From Burkholderia sp. Leaf177 (GTDB lineage: Bacteria; Pseudomonadota; Gammaproteobacteria; Burkholderiales; Burkholderiaceae), in assembly GCF_001424345.1 (NCBI RefSeq), contig NZ_LMPF01000025.1, forward strand, positions 332,062 through 396,061: a stretch of 64,000 nucleotides of DNA. Direction: 5' to 3'. The position numbers were made by a program, and so were the translations under genes. The notes below the pieces were generated by a model. It did not search any database, was not told the origin of the DNA, and was given only the letters and a program-made list of their open reading frames with translations. Below are positions 1-7,983 of this stretch, in pieces. Numbering within the stretch: position 1 is the stretch's first letter; every line of letters starts with the position of its first letter.

Positions 1-267
1 TTGCGCCTGCTTGTTGTAGCTGTCGTCGCCGAGATCGTAGCTCGATGTATCGATATTGATGCTCGCGTTGCCGGCAGTCGGCTTGGCGGGATCGAAGTCG
101 AGCGTTGCGGTGAACTTCTTGAACTTGCCATCGACGGGCACGTTCATCTGCTTGGACGTCGCCGTGACCGTGCTTTTGGCGGTATCGACCTGGGCTTGAG
201 CGGTGGTCGTAAAGAGCGCGGCGGCTGCGGTGGCGGCAAGCAGCCATCTGGACATGGGCGTGTGCAT
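1..267 (-). CDS. YceI-family periplasmic protein, N-terminal part
   Basis: The minus-strand reading from 267 has a signal peptide (MHTPMSRWLLAATAAAALF..., ending near AQA) followed by sequence typical of the YceI lipid-binding family: an early 'VDTAKSTVTATSK' strand and 'FDPAKPTAGNASINID' with 'SYDLGDDSYN'. YceI proteins are small periplasmic beta-barrels that bind isoprenoid-like lipids; the substrate here is unknown. Only 89 codons are inside the window, so the C-terminal half is missing because of the window edge, not because the gene is broken. An alternative start is the ATG at 255. No strong ribosome binding site precedes either start. Confidence 0.8.
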   Translation of the reverse strand, partial: MHTPMSRWLLAATAAAALFTTTAQAQVDTAKSTVTATSKQMNVPVDGKFKKFTATLDFDPAKPTAGNASINIDTSSYDLGDDSYNKQAQ

Positions 268-529
268 AGCGGGCGGAGGTGAAAATTGCGTTTCGGTACG
301 GCATGGTAGGTGAGCGCGCACGCGACACAAAGCCGCGTGGGAACAACACATTGTTCTATCTGTGAGGTTAATCGGGGAAGGAAAAGCATGCCGAGTGCAT
401 GTTTCAATATGAGGCCGACATGACTGAATGTAGCGCTTGGTTTGCCGCGAAACCGGCGTCATGGGGCATGTGTAAAGAGCGCGCGGCGGACCGGTTGGGC
501 CGCTGTCTTGCAGGTAAAGGGGGAATATT

Positions 530-811
530 TTGACTACACGAAAGCCTAGAGGCGTGTTAATCACGTTCGACGAAGACAATCAGAGCTTCAATATATGCAC
601 CGTGCCGCGAACGTCTGTTGACGCCCTTATGAGTCAGGCGTTTGTGAATCCGTGGCCGCTCGCGGATTCGAACTTCAGGCTCGATGACGAAGTAGCCCGG
701 AGTATCGGCGGCCTGGTATTTCGCCTTCTTGCAACCGAACAACCAACGCTTACGCCGCTGATCTCGGTAACCAAGCACGTGGACGCACAAGACCCGCCAC
801 CGAGCGATTGA
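530..811 (+). CDS. Small hypothetical protein, TTG start
   Basis: A 93-residue protein with no signal peptide or membrane segment. I do not recognise its family. The TTG at 530 is preceded by a good Shine-Dalgarno (AAAGGGGGA, 517-525) at proper distance, which is the main reason to believe the gene and the start. The protein is mildly acidic and has a long internal stretch without low complexity (ITFDEDNQSFNICTVP near the N-terminus). It stands alone between the YceI gene and the 3' end of the oxidase operon, facing the latter. Confidence 0.5.
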   Translation: MTTRKPRGVLITFDEDNQSFNICTVPRTSVDALMSQAFVNPWPLADSNFRLDDEVARSIGGLVFRLLATEQPTLTPLISVTKHVDAQDPPPSD

Positions 812-863
812 CGTTTGAAGTCGCATCACTGGCCCGCCTTTATTGCCGGCGGCATGACATGCG

Positions 864-1670
864 TTAAGGCCGAGCACCCGCGTAAAACCTCGCCGCTGCA
901 TCGATCTCATCCGGCGTCATATTCCGCGCGACGTTGCGCATTTGTTCGCTGATATCGTTATGACGAGAACCATCGGCGAACGCCTGCAATTGCGCTTTCG
1001 TGTAAGCGTAAGGCATGCCCTCCAGCCAGGGCGTTCCAGCCTTGTGATCGATCCCACCATGACACGAAGCACACGCAGCAATATTGCGCATCGGCGATCC
1101 AATCGCCACGATATCGGGAACATCAATAGCCGCTAGCGCGTTAGCGCGCGATGCTATCGGCTTGGGCAAATTCGCGTAGTACGCACCGAGATCACGCATC
1201 TCCTGATCGCTAAGGTTGGCAACCATCGGCGACATGACCGCATTGCTTCGCGCTCCTGACTGAAAGTCGAGCAACTGCTTGTAGATCACGGAAGAAAACT
1301 GGCCCGCAAGATTGGGGGTGTTGGCATCGCTTACGCCCATTGCGCCATGACACATCGTGCATCGCATGGCCAAGGTCGCGCCCCGGCCAATTGAAGCGCT
1401 GCTCGGTGCTGAAAGCAATTGCGGCGTCATTGCAACCAGGCTCGTTTGCGTCAAAGGCACGGGCGTTGCCGTGGTGATGCGCAGCCATTGTTGCGGCACG
1501 CCCGCCGCGCTGCAGATTGCATTCCAGATTCCCTGAAACGGCTGATCCTTCTGCGCGGACGGCAACACGATAAATCCTACCGCGGCCGCGAACAAGGCCA
1601 GCGCCAGCGTGCCGCCAACCGTGACGGTGAACCAGCGGTTGCGTAACGAGAACAGGCGTTCTTCGCTCAT
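864..1670 (-). CDS. Membrane-anchored diheme cytochrome c (c4-like)
   Basis: A protein of 268 residues starting at MSEERLFSLRN. It has one N-terminal membrane anchor (about residues 15-37) and two c-type haem motifs, CTMCH and CASCH, each in a cytochrome c4-like half. It probably carries electrons to the CuA centre of the adjacent oxidase on the periplasmic face. The start at 1670 overlaps the stop of the oxidase subunit I gene by 4 bp (ATGA), implying translational coupling and fixing the start; a longer upstream reading would run deep into that gene. It is the last gene of the operon that begins at 5984. Confidence 0.85.
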   Translation of the reverse strand: MSEERLFSLRNRWFTVTVGGTLALALFAAAVGFIVLPSAQKDQPFQGIWNAICSAAGVPQQWLRITTATPVPLTQTSLVAMTPQLLSAPSSASIGRGATLAMRCTMCHGAMGVSDANTPNLAGQFSSVIYKQLLDFQSGARSNAVMSPMVANLSDQEMRDLGAYYANLPKPIASRANALAAIDVPDIVAIGSPMRNIAACASCHGGIDHKAGTPWLEGMPYAYTKAQLQAFADGSRHNDISEQMRNVARNMTPDEIDAAARFYAGARP

Positions 1671-3295
1671 CGCTGCGGCCCTCCAATTGGAATTGCCGGC
1701 ACGGAAGTATCCGAGCGCGACACCAGCGACGCAATCGGATAACCGTAATTGAAAAGCGTCAGCCCGATCATCAATGCAAGCCACAAACCGAAGCTGTTCA
1801 ACGCGACAGGAATGGTCTTCGATTCATGTACTGCCGTGCTAAAGCGATACTCTTCGACCACCACGCGCGGCCCCCGATGCGCGCGAATCAGCACGATAAA
1901 AAACATCACCGCCGACACCACCAGAATCAGCCCGCCGATAGTCGAAATGATCACCGACATGGCCTGTGCAGCGAGTTCCGGATTGGTGTAATCGAAGAAA
2001 GCCATGCGTCGCGGCATGCCGAGAATGCCGGTGAAATGCCAGGGAAAAGTCAGCACGATCATGCCGATGAACCACAGCCACAACTGCCAGCGCATCAGCT
2101 TCCATTGCGTCATTGCGCGGCCCGTCAGATGCGGCCACAGATCGTACGCAATCGCGAAGTACATGATGACGATCGCGCCCGCGAAGATCAGATGAAAGTG
2201 GCCCGTGACCCACTGCGTGTTGTGGACCGACGAGTCGAGCTGGTAACTCATGTTGATGATGCCACCCGCGCCGCCGAAACCCAGCATCACGAACGAGAAT
2301 GCGAGGGCGAGCATCATCGGGTTTTGCCAGGGCAGCGCCTTGAGCCAGCCGAAGGTGCCTCGCCCACCGCGCAAACGCGCAGCGATCTCGACCGATGCAC
2401 AGATGGTGAACACTGTCAGCATGGTCGGCACGGCGACGAGCGCTGTGAAAACCGAATGCATGAACTTGAAGCCGGACCCGACTTGCGGATCGGCGAACAG
2501 ATGGTGAAGGCCGATTGGCATCGACACCACGAGAAACAGGATGAACGAGATTCGCGCCATGGAATCGCTGTACAACCGGCCGCCGATCGCGCGCGGCATG
2601 ATCGTGTAATACGCAATATAAGCGGGCATCAGCCAGAAATAGACGATGGCGTGCAGCGTCCACGAAAAGAAAACGCGAGCGAGACCGGCGTCGATGGTCG
2701 TCTTAAAACCAAGAGCCACCGGCAGAATCTGGAACAGGATCTCGATGGCCGCGCCCACTGCCGTCCATCCCCACAGGTACGCGCCGGCCACGCTTGCAAA
2801 CATGGCAAGCGGCACGGGCACGCCGCGATTCTCGCGCTTCCATGCAATCAGGTTGACCGACATGAGGCCGACCCAAATCCACGATCCAACCACCACCAGC
2901 ACAATGCCGATATAAAAGAACGCGTTGCCGATCATCGGCGGATAAAACGTGTAGAGCACGGACGCGAGACCCATCGCGACAGGCACCATGGCGGTGACGG
3001 TGCCCACTGCAACGAGAATGAAACCGGCCCATGCCCAGCGCACGCCGATCAACGTTTTTTTCAGCGAGAGTTCGATCACTGCATAACCGAAGCCCATCGC
3101 AATCAACGTGGGAAATACATAGCCCATCGCCGAGCCGTGTGCGGTGACCGAGCGATAGTAGATTTCCGGATTCTGCAGCCACGGATGCAGCGGACTGCGC
3201 ACCCACATCTGCCATGCACCGAGCAGCAAGGCGCCACCGAAGCTGATGAAGCCAAGCCAGAAATGCGCGAGAACGAGTCGCTTGCTATTTAACAC
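1667..3295 (-). CDS. B-type (ba3-like) haem-copper oxidase subunit I
   Basis: Catalytic subunit of a terminal oxidase, 542 residues and about 13 hydrophobic segments. Visible ligands are His53 (low-spin haem, TAHGSAMGY), His215 and Tyr219 (the HxxxY active-site crosslink in LHAIVYFWLMPAY), His264-His265 (CuB), and His366/His368 (VTGHFHL, haem ligands). The arrangement and the 'VYFWLxPAY' segment fit the B family typified by Thermus ba3, not the A family (no E-in-helix-VI signature) nor NO reductase, since the crosslinked Tyr and a CuA subunit are both present. It should reduce O2 to water with high affinity. Its 5' end overlaps subunit II by 11 bp. Confidence 0.9.
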   Translation of the reverse strand: MLNSKRLVLAHFWLGFISFGGALLLGAWQMWVRSPLHPWLQNPEIYYRSVTAHGSAMGYVFPTLIAMGFGYAVIELSLKKTLIGVRWAWAGFILVAVGTVTAMVPVAMGLASVLYTFYPPMIGNAFFYIGIVLVVVGSWIWVGLMSVNLIAWKRENRGVPVPLAMFASVAGAYLWGWTAVGAAIEILFQILPVALGFKTTIDAGLARVFFSWTLHAIVYFWLMPAYIAYYTIMPRAIGGRLYSDSMARISFILFLVVSMPIGLHHLFADPQVGSGFKFMHSVFTALVAVPTMLTVFTICASVEIAARLRGGRGTFGWLKALPWQNPMMLALAFSFVMLGFGGAGGIINMSYQLDSSVHNTQWVTGHFHLIFAGAIVIMYFAIAYDLWPHLTGRAMTQWKLMRWQLWLWFIGMIVLTFPWHFTGILGMPRRMAFFDYTNPELAAQAMSVIISTIGGLILVVSAVMFFIVLIRAHRGPRVVVEEYRFSTAVHESKTIPVALNSFGLWLALMIGLTLFNYGYPIASLVSRSDTSVPAIPIGGPQR

Positions 3296-3854
3296 AGCTG
3301 AGTCTCCGCGAACCGTTAGCGTTTGCCATCTGAAGGAAAGCGTTTTTATCGATGACCTTCACGTGCGCCCACATGCCTTGATGCCCCGTGCCGCAAAACT
3401 CGTGGCACGGCATCAGATGGTCGGCCGGCTGCGTGAAGGTCGTCTTGAACGTCGAGATATAACCAGGCTCGAGCATTGAATTGATGTTCGTGTTCGTGAT
3501 CAGGAAACCGTGCACAACGTCAGCGCTGGTGGCGCGAAATGTGATGGGTGTATCGGTTGGAATCAGCAGGCATTGCGGCGTGAACGAATACTGTTGCGCG
3601 ACCACACGCACCGTCACCGAACCATCCGCCTCGACCGCGCTGCCAAGATTGCTCTCGACGAATTCGCCGCTGACGTTGAGCGTATCGGGGCGTACCGTCT
3701 CCACCCGCGAGGGCGGCATCATGGCCCAATGAAGGGCCGTGAAAATCGTCATGGCGACGAGCACGCACAGAATGATCGCCACAAGCAGCGCCCATTTGCG
3801 CTCGATACGCGCGGCCATGTCCGCCGATGCATGCGACTGGTGTTCGTTGCTCAT
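3285..3854 (-). CDS. Cytochrome c oxidase subunit II with CuA site
   Basis: A 189-residue protein with one N-terminal membrane helix (about 20-44) and a periplasmic cupredoxin domain. All CuA ligands are visible: His115 (VVHGF) and the Cys150-x3-Cys154-x3-His158-x2-Met161 motif in CHEFCGTGHQGM. It receives electrons from cytochrome c and passes them to subunit I. The ATG at 3854 (MSNEHQSHAS) is chosen because it overlaps the upstream small subunit stop by 4 bp; the longer reading lacks sense. Short length and single helix are typical of B-type oxidases rather than of mitochondrial-type subunit II. Confidence 0.9.
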   Translation of the reverse strand: MSNEHQSHASADMAARIERKWALLVAIILCVLVAMTIFTALHWAMMPPSRVETVRPDTLNVSGEFVESNLGSAVEADGSVTVRVVAQQYSFTPQCLLIPTDTPITFRATSADVVHGFLITNTNINSMLEPGYISTFKTTFTQPADHLMPCHEFCGTGHQGMWAHVKVIDKNAFLQMANANGSRRLSCVK

Positions 3855-4009
3855 TGGATGACGCCACGGGGCAGGAAGACCAGGAAATAAAACGCGAACC
3901 ACAAGCCAATCACAATGGCCGTTGAAATGCCGGCGAGCGCAATGGCGCCGTGCGGTCCATCGCGCACGATTTCATCGACGGCAACATCTTCGTTTTCTGA
4001 ATCAGTCAT
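3851..4009 (-). CDS. Small single-helix oxidase subunit (subunit IIa-like)
   Basis: A 52-residue protein (MTDSENEDVAVDE...) with an acidic cytoplasmic N-terminus and one membrane helix (about residues 23-45, IALAGISTAIVIGLWFAF). Position directly before subunit II, 4-bp overlap with it, and size match the subunit IIa/CbaD type of small subunit of ba3-like oxidases, which supplies the helix missing from the short subunit II. The assignment rests on context and topology; sequence identity to known IIa proteins was not tested. Confidence 0.7.
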   Translation of the reverse strand: MTDSENEDVAVDEIVRDGPHGAIALAGISTAIVIGLWFAFYFLVFLPRGVIQ

Positions 4010-4016
4010 GACGTTC

Positions 4017-5252
4017 TCAATAAAGTGGCGCGGAGCGCAGCACGTTGACATCTTTCGCGCTGACAGGCGTGCCGTGATTGCCCCACGCGGTGCGGATATA
4101 GGTGACCACGGCCGCGACTTCTACATCTGAGAGCGATTGCGCGAAAGGCGGCATGCCGTAGGGCATGGGGTTTTTCTTCGTGCCCGGCGCATAACCACCG
4201 TTGAGCACCATGCGGATCGGGTTCACCGACGACGTCATCTGGATGGACTGGTTCGCTGCGAGCGGCGGAAAATGCGGCAGCTTGCCCTGCCCTTCTGCTG
4301 CGTGACAGACAGCACATTGCGCGTCGTAGATCTTTTTGCCGAGCGGCGACATGGTGTTCTTTTCTTCCGCGAGCGCCGGCGTGGGCGGCGTGATTTTCTC
4401 CCCGGCGCGCGAGGGAAGCGTCTTCAGATAGACGGCTACGGAACGGATGTCTTCATCGGACAGATACTGGAAACTTTCGTACACGACTTCTGCCATCGGG
4501 CCGTACACCGCACCGCGATTCGATACCCCCGCTTGCAGCAAATCCCCAATGTCTTCGATGCTCCAGTCGCCGAGCCCCGCTTCCTTATTCGATGTCAGAG
4601 ACGGCGCATACCAGTTCTGGATCGGGATCAAACCGCCTTCGAAACGCCTGGACGTGGAGTTGCCACCGAGCGCATTGATCGCCGTGTGGCACATGGTGCA
4701 ATGACCGAGTCCTTCGACCAGATACGCACCGCGATTCCATTCGACCGACTGCGTGGTATCCGGCTGGTATTCTCCCGCGCGGAAATACAAGGCGCGCCAG
4801 CCGTATAACAACGAGCGTTGATTGAACGGAAAGCGTAACTCGTGCGCACGGTTAGGCTGGGCAATGGGCGGCGTGGACAGCAGAAACGCGAAGATCGCAT
4901 CGGAATCTGCGCGCGTTACTTTGGTGTACGACGCAAACGGCATCGCTGGATAAAGCAGTTCGCCGGTGCGCGACTTACCCGTGTGCATCATGTTGTAGAA
5001 CTCCGCGGCACTCCACTTGCCGATACCGCTTTCTTTATCCGACGAAATGTTGGGCGTGTAAAGCGTGCCGAACGGCGTTTCCATGGGCCGGCCGCCACCA
5101 AAAAGCTTGCCGGCGGGAACGGTATGACATGCGATGCAATCGCCCGCGCGCGCGAGGTACTCGCCACGGGAAACGACTGACGGATCGGCTGCTTGCGCAT
5201 TCGACGCCACAACAAACATGCAAAGAAGCATGAGGGCCCGGAAACTGAACAC
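4017..5252 (-). CDS. Triheme cytochrome c of the alcohol-dehydrogenase subunit type
   Basis: 411 residues with a cleavable signal peptide (to about residue 22, AQA|AD) and three CXXCH motifs: C39-C42-H43, C185-C188-H189 and C313-C316-H317. The spacing and the 'YLARAGDCIACHT ... NISSDKESGIGKW' and 'RGAYLVEGLGHCTMCHT' segments are those of the cytochrome subunit of membrane-bound alcohol, gluconate or aldehyde dehydrogenases. No such dehydrogenase gene lies in this operon; instead it sits 7 bp upstream of the oxidase small subunit. It may therefore connect a dehydrogenase encoded elsewhere to this oxidase, or act as an intermediate carrier. A relative of the same type is encoded at 12798-14072. 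Confidence 0.85.
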   Translation of the reverse strand: MFSFRALMLLCMFVVASNAQAADPSVVSRGEYLARAGDCIACHTVPAGKLFGGGRPMETPFGTLYTPNISSDKESGIGKWSAAEFYNMMHTGKSRTGELLYPAMPFASYTKVTRADSDAIFAFLLSTPPIAQPNRAHELRFPFNQRSLLYGWRALYFRAGEYQPDTTQSVEWNRGAYLVEGLGHCTMCHTAINALGGNSTSRRFEGGLIPIQNWYAPSLTSNKEAGLGDWSIEDIGDLLQAGVSNRGAVYGPMAEVVYESFQYLSDEDIRSVAVYLKTLPSRAGEKITPPTPALAEEKNTMSPLGKKIYDAQCAVCHAAEGQGKLPHFPPLAANQSIQMTSSVNPIRMVLNGGYAPGTKKNPMPYGMPPFAQSLSDVEVAAVVTYIRTAWGNHGTPVSAKDVNVLRSAPLY

Positions 5253-5267
5253 GTATATTTCCTCGCC

Positions 5268-5984
5268 TTATGGATTAGGTACGGTGCCGCAAGCAAGCGG
5301 CATCTTGAGAGAGCCGGCAGCAACCGGAACGGGATCAGCGGGAGCAGGCAACGACGCCAAGTAAGCGGCTATAGCCGTGATGTCACGCTCGGCCAGCCGG
5401 GTGCTAACTTCATGCATGCAATCGGATGCAAGCGTCTTGCGCGTGCCGTAACGCCACGCGCCCAATTGCGCACTGATGTAGTCGGCATGCAAACCAAGCA
5501 AGCCCGGAATGGCAGGCTCCATTCCGGTAAGCGCTGCGCCATGACAGGCAGCGCACGCCGGGACCTTGCGTGACGGCGCGCCGTTATTGACAAGCGATTT
5601 GCCCAGCGCGAGTGTTGCCGCATTAGCGGTTACGGGCGCAAGCTCGGGAAATGGCGGGCGCTCGCCAGCGAAATGTTCGGCGATCTGTTTCAAATAAGCG
5701 TCCGGGAGATAAGCCAATAAATAATTCATTGGCGGGTATTGCCGGCGACCATCCCTGAAGGCAAGCAACTGGTTGTACAGATAACCCGCGGGCTTGCCCG
5801 ATAGCCGCGGATAATAATCGTTGCTCGTACCTTCGCCTTGCGCGCCATGACATGCTGCGCAAGCGAGAACGCGCGCCTGCATGGTGTCTGGCGCCTTTTC
5901 AACAGGCGAAGCGCCGGCGGCGAACGCACCCGCGCTTGATAGCGCGAACAGCACTAGTGAAATGACAACGCTGCGAATGCCCAC
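5268..5984 (-). CDS. Periplasmic diheme cytochrome c (c4-like), first gene of the oxidase operon
   Basis: 238 residues with a signal peptide (cleavage near residue 22, AFA|AG) and two haem motifs, CAACH at about 42-46 and a second CAACH at about 142-146. The two halves resemble each other, as in cytochrome c4. It probably delivers electrons to the oxidase. It is the promoter-proximal gene; 15 bp separate it from the triheme cytochrome gene. With the triheme cytochrome and the last gene, the operon encodes seven c-haems outside the oxidase core. Confidence 0.85.
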   Translation of the reverse strand: MGIRSVVISLVLFALSSAGAFAAGASPVEKAPDTMQARVLACAACHGAQGEGTSNDYYPRLSGKPAGYLYNQLLAFRDGRRQYPPMNYLLAYLPDAYLKQIAEHFAGERPPFPELAPVTANAATLALGKSLVNNGAPSRKVPACAACHGAALTGMEPAIPGLLGLHADYISAQLGAWRYGTRKTLASDCMHEVSTRLAERDITAIAAYLASLPAPADPVPVAAGSLKMPLACGTVPNP

Positions 5985-6160
5985 CGTTGTGTCCTCGATC
6001 GGTTTTTGTATCTGTAGTCGTGCGCTACAGCGAATTGTTATACGACGCTATTGTGTTGGCTTTGGACTTTGAAAAGCGCGTTGAGTGCGGCATGAGCGAA
6101 GCTTAAAGCACTTAATGGATTTTGCCGAGAGCCAACATTCACACGACGTCGCGAATTATT

Positions 6161-6179
6161 AATCATTTGAGTAATGATT
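6161..6179. promoter_or_regulatory. Perfect inverted repeat AATCATT-N5-AATGATT
   Basis: Arms AATCATT (6161-6167) and AATGATT (6173-6179) are exact reverse complements with a 5-bp spacer (TGAGT). Size and symmetry suit a dimeric regulator site upstream of the oxidase operon. No known regulator is assigned. Confidence 0.4.
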
Positions 6180-6211
6180 CAAAAGCCCGAAATAAAGAGC
6201 TTCAACGTTCA

Positions 6212-6225
6212 ATGATCGAGATCAA
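6212..6225 (-). promoter_or_regulatory. FNR/Anr-like box
   Basis: On the minus strand the sequence reads TTGATCTCGATCAT, matching the FNR/Anr consensus TTGAT-N4-ATCAA at nine of ten defined positions. It lies about 228 bp before the first gene of the oxidase operon, on the strand-appropriate side. Oxygen-responsive control would suit a high-affinity oxidase. The long distance to the first gene means the leader would be long if this is an activator site near -41. Confidence 0.55.
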
Positions 6226-6236
6226 TGAAGGCGCGG

Positions 6237-6301
6237 AATTTCGCTAAGCGCAGATAATTTTCTAAAGTAGTTTCTTAGCGAAATAACGCTTAGCCGAAAT
6301 T
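6237..6301. repeat. Inverted repeats of a CGCTTAGCGAAAT-like motif
   Basis: AATTTCGCTAAGCG (6237-6250) is matched by CTTAGCGAAA (6274-6283) and by CGCTTAGCCGAAATT (6287-6301) in the opposite orientation. This gives three copies of nearly the same 10-15 bp unit in 65 bp. It could be a regulator array, an RNA hairpin at the end of the leader, or a dispersed palindromic element. Confidence 0.4.
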
Positions 6302-6303
6302 GG

Positions 6304-6335
6304 AAAAATCGCTTGGGCGCTTAAGCGCAAGCGAT
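6304..6335 (-). terminator. Rho-independent terminator of norR
   Basis: ATCGCTTG (6308-6315) pairs with CAAGCGAT (6328-6335), enclosing further GCGC/GCGC pairing around TTAA. On the minus strand the hairpin is followed by TTTTT (6308 to 6304). It lies 20 bp after the norR stop. Confidence 0.7.
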
Positions 6336-6354
6336 CTTCCATATGACTAAATCT

Positions 6355-7899
6355 TTACTTAAGGCCCAAGCGCTTGGCGAGCCGGTTGAGGTTCGCGCGG
6401 TCCAGTTGCAGTTCACGCGCGGTCGATGCCCAGTTCTCGGTATTACGCGTCAACGCATCCTGAAGAAGCGTTCGCTCGAACGAAGTGACAGCGCTACGAA
6501 AATCCTGGACCGCCGTTTTCGGTGTCGATGCATCCGGGTTTATGTTTTCCTCTTGTGTATCGTTCAGCCCGAGATGCGCGGCGGTCAGGCTCAGAATGCG
6601 CGGATGCTCGGCTTGAGCCGCGAGCGCTTTCAACGCACTGCGGCCAATCAGGTGTTCGAGTTCGCGCACATTGCCGGGCCATGCGTAACCGGGCAGCGCG
6701 GCTTGTGCATCGCTTGAAAGACGCAAGCTCGCTAGGCCCAGCCGCGAGCGGTTTTCCTCGAGGAAGCTTCCTGCCAGCATCAATACATCACGGCCACGCT
6801 CGCGCAACGGCGGAACCCGCAGCGGATAAACACTTAGCCGATGATAAAAATCCGTCCGCAACCGCCCCGCCCTGACCTCTTCCACGAGGTCGCGATTGGT
6901 TGCGGCAATCACGCGGACATCGACCGTATGATCGCGATCCGAACCTAAACGCTGAAGCTGCCCGTTCTGCAGCACACGCAACAGCTTTGCCTGCACGCCG
7001 AGCGAAAGTTCGCCGACCTCGTCGAGAAACAGCGTGCCGCCATCGGCTAGCTCGAACTTGCCGCGACGATCCGACGACGCGCCCGAAAATGCGCCGCGCA
7101 CATGACCGAACAATTCGCTTTCGACCAGGGTGTCCGGTAGCGCCGCGCAATTCAGGCTGATCAGCGGCTTGTTCGCGCGTGGTGATGCCGCATGAATCGC
7201 GTTGGCAACGAGTTCCTTGCCGACGCCTGTCTCGCCGGTGATCAGCACGGTCAGGTCGCTGCCGGCCACGATCCCGATCTCCTGGACCATGCGCTTATGT
7301 GCCTTGCTGTTGCCGATCATCGTGCGATGGCCCTGGCCGTGTGCTTGCCGGTACGCGTCGGCACGGCGCCGTTCTTCTTCGCTCGTGCGAGCCAGCGTAT
7401 CGATGCGTTCCACCACGCTGACAGTGGCGGCCGCCAGACTCAGGAACGCGCTGAGCGACGACATGTCGATGCTGTCAAAGCGTTCCGGGTCGAGCGCGTC
7501 GAGCGTCAGCAGACCCCATGGCCGGCCGTTGATGACAAGTGGGCAACCGAGGCAATCGTGTACTTCGAGATCGCCGGATATTGCCTGCACGAGGCCATCG
7601 TAGGGATCGGGTAGATCGGAATCCGAAGCAAACCGCGTCGGCCCGGCGTTGGCGAGCAGTTGCACGAAACGCGGATGGTCAGCCACACGAAAGCGCCGCC
7701 CGAGCGTATCCATGCTCAAGCCCTCAATGGCAAGCGGCACCAGCGTATCGCCTTCCAGCCGCAATAGCGCGGCGGCATCTGCCGGGAACAGCGCGCGCAT
7801 GGTTTGCAATAGCCGCCGATACCGCTCGGCATCGGTGAGGTCGCGCGACAGATCCTGCATGAGCGGCACTAATGCATCGAGCAGGAACCGTGGAGTCAT
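6355..7899 (-). CDS. norR: NorR, NO-responsive sigma-54 activator
   Basis: 514 residues in the order GAF sensor, AAA+ ATPase, Fis-type helix-turn-helix. Walker A is GETGVGKE (about 222-229) and Walker B is GGTLFLDEVGE (about 287-297). GAF residues that hold the non-haem iron in E. coli NorR are kept: Arg in GRRF, Asp residues in SDLPDPYDGL, Cys in VHDCLGCPL, Asp in LTLDALDP. The sigma-54 contact loop reads GAFSGA instead of GAFTGA. NO binding is expected to switch on transcription of the divergent hmp. The ATG at 7899 is preferred because the NorR-type sites then lie at and upstream of the start; an in-frame ATG at 7944 would place all three inside the gene. Confidence 0.92.
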   Translation of the reverse strand: MTPRFLLDALVPLMQDLSRDLTDAERYRRLLQTMRALFPADAAALLRLEGDTLVPLAIEGLSMDTLGRRFRVADHPRFVQLLANAGPTRFASDSDLPDPYDGLVQAISGDLEVHDCLGCPLVINGRPWGLLTLDALDPERFDSIDMSSLSAFLSLAAATVSVVERIDTLARTSEEERRRADAYRQAHGQGHRTMIGNSKAHKRMVQEIGIVAGSDLTVLITGETGVGKELVANAIHAASPRANKPLISLNCAALPDTLVESELFGHVRGAFSGASSDRRGKFELADGGTLFLDEVGELSLGVQAKLLRVLQNGQLQRLGSDRDHTVDVRVIAATNRDLVEEVRAGRLRTDFYHRLSVYPLRVPPLRERGRDVLMLAGSFLEENRSRLGLASLRLSSDAQAALPGYAWPGNVRELEHLIGRSALKALAAQAEHPRILSLTAAHLGLNDTQEENINPDASTPKTAVQDFRSAVTSFERTLLQDALTRNTENWASTARELQLDRANLNRLAKRLGLK

Positions 7900-7941
7900 T
7901 TTGACTTCGCAACGAGTCTGTTCGACCAGAGTCTTTTTAAC
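7895..7941. promoter_or_regulatory. Three NorR-type enhancer sites (GT-N7-AC)
   Basis: Three matches occur in 47 bp: GTCATTTTGAC (7895-7905, a perfect GTCA-N3-TGAC palindrome), GTCTGTTCGAC (7916-7926) and GTCTTTTTAAC (7931-7941). GT-N7-AC is the known NorR core, and three clustered sites are the known arrangement in E. coli norVW and Ralstonia norAB. They lie 43-89 bp upstream of the sigma-54-type promoter at 7984. Confidence 0.75.
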
Positions 7942-7953
7942 CATTCAACTTTG

Positions 7954-7966
7954 CAAGCCATTGATT
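7954..7966 (-). promoter_or_regulatory. IHF binding consensus
   Basis: The minus strand reads AATCAATGGCTTG, an exact match to WATCAA-N4-TTR. It lies between the NorR sites and the sigma-54-type promoter, where a DNA bend would bring the activator to the polymerase. Confidence 0.65.
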
Positions 7967-7983
7967 TCAATAGGATGCGAGTG

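Larger units (their letters stand above)
5985..6303. promoter_or_regulatory. Upstream region of the oxidase operon, rich in inverted repeats
   Basis: No gene is visible here. The stretch is AT-rich and holds an FNR-like box (6212-6225), a 7-5-7 inverted repeat (6161-6179) and longer CTTAGCGAAA-type inverted repeats (6237-6301), listed separately. It must contain the operon promoter reading toward lower coordinates. I could not place a convincing -35/-10 pair. Confidence 0.5.

Noticed and set aside
1826..3292. Long open reading frame (about 488 codons) antisense to oxidase subunit I
   Set aside because: His/Arg-rich shadow of a high-GC gene with no family likeness; the sense frame has every haem and copper ligand.
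5985..6354. Search for NorR sites and a sigma-54 promoter for the oxidase operon
   Set aside because: No GT-N7-AC cluster or TGGCAC-N5-TTGC element was found in this region, so NorR control of the oxidase operon is not claimed.
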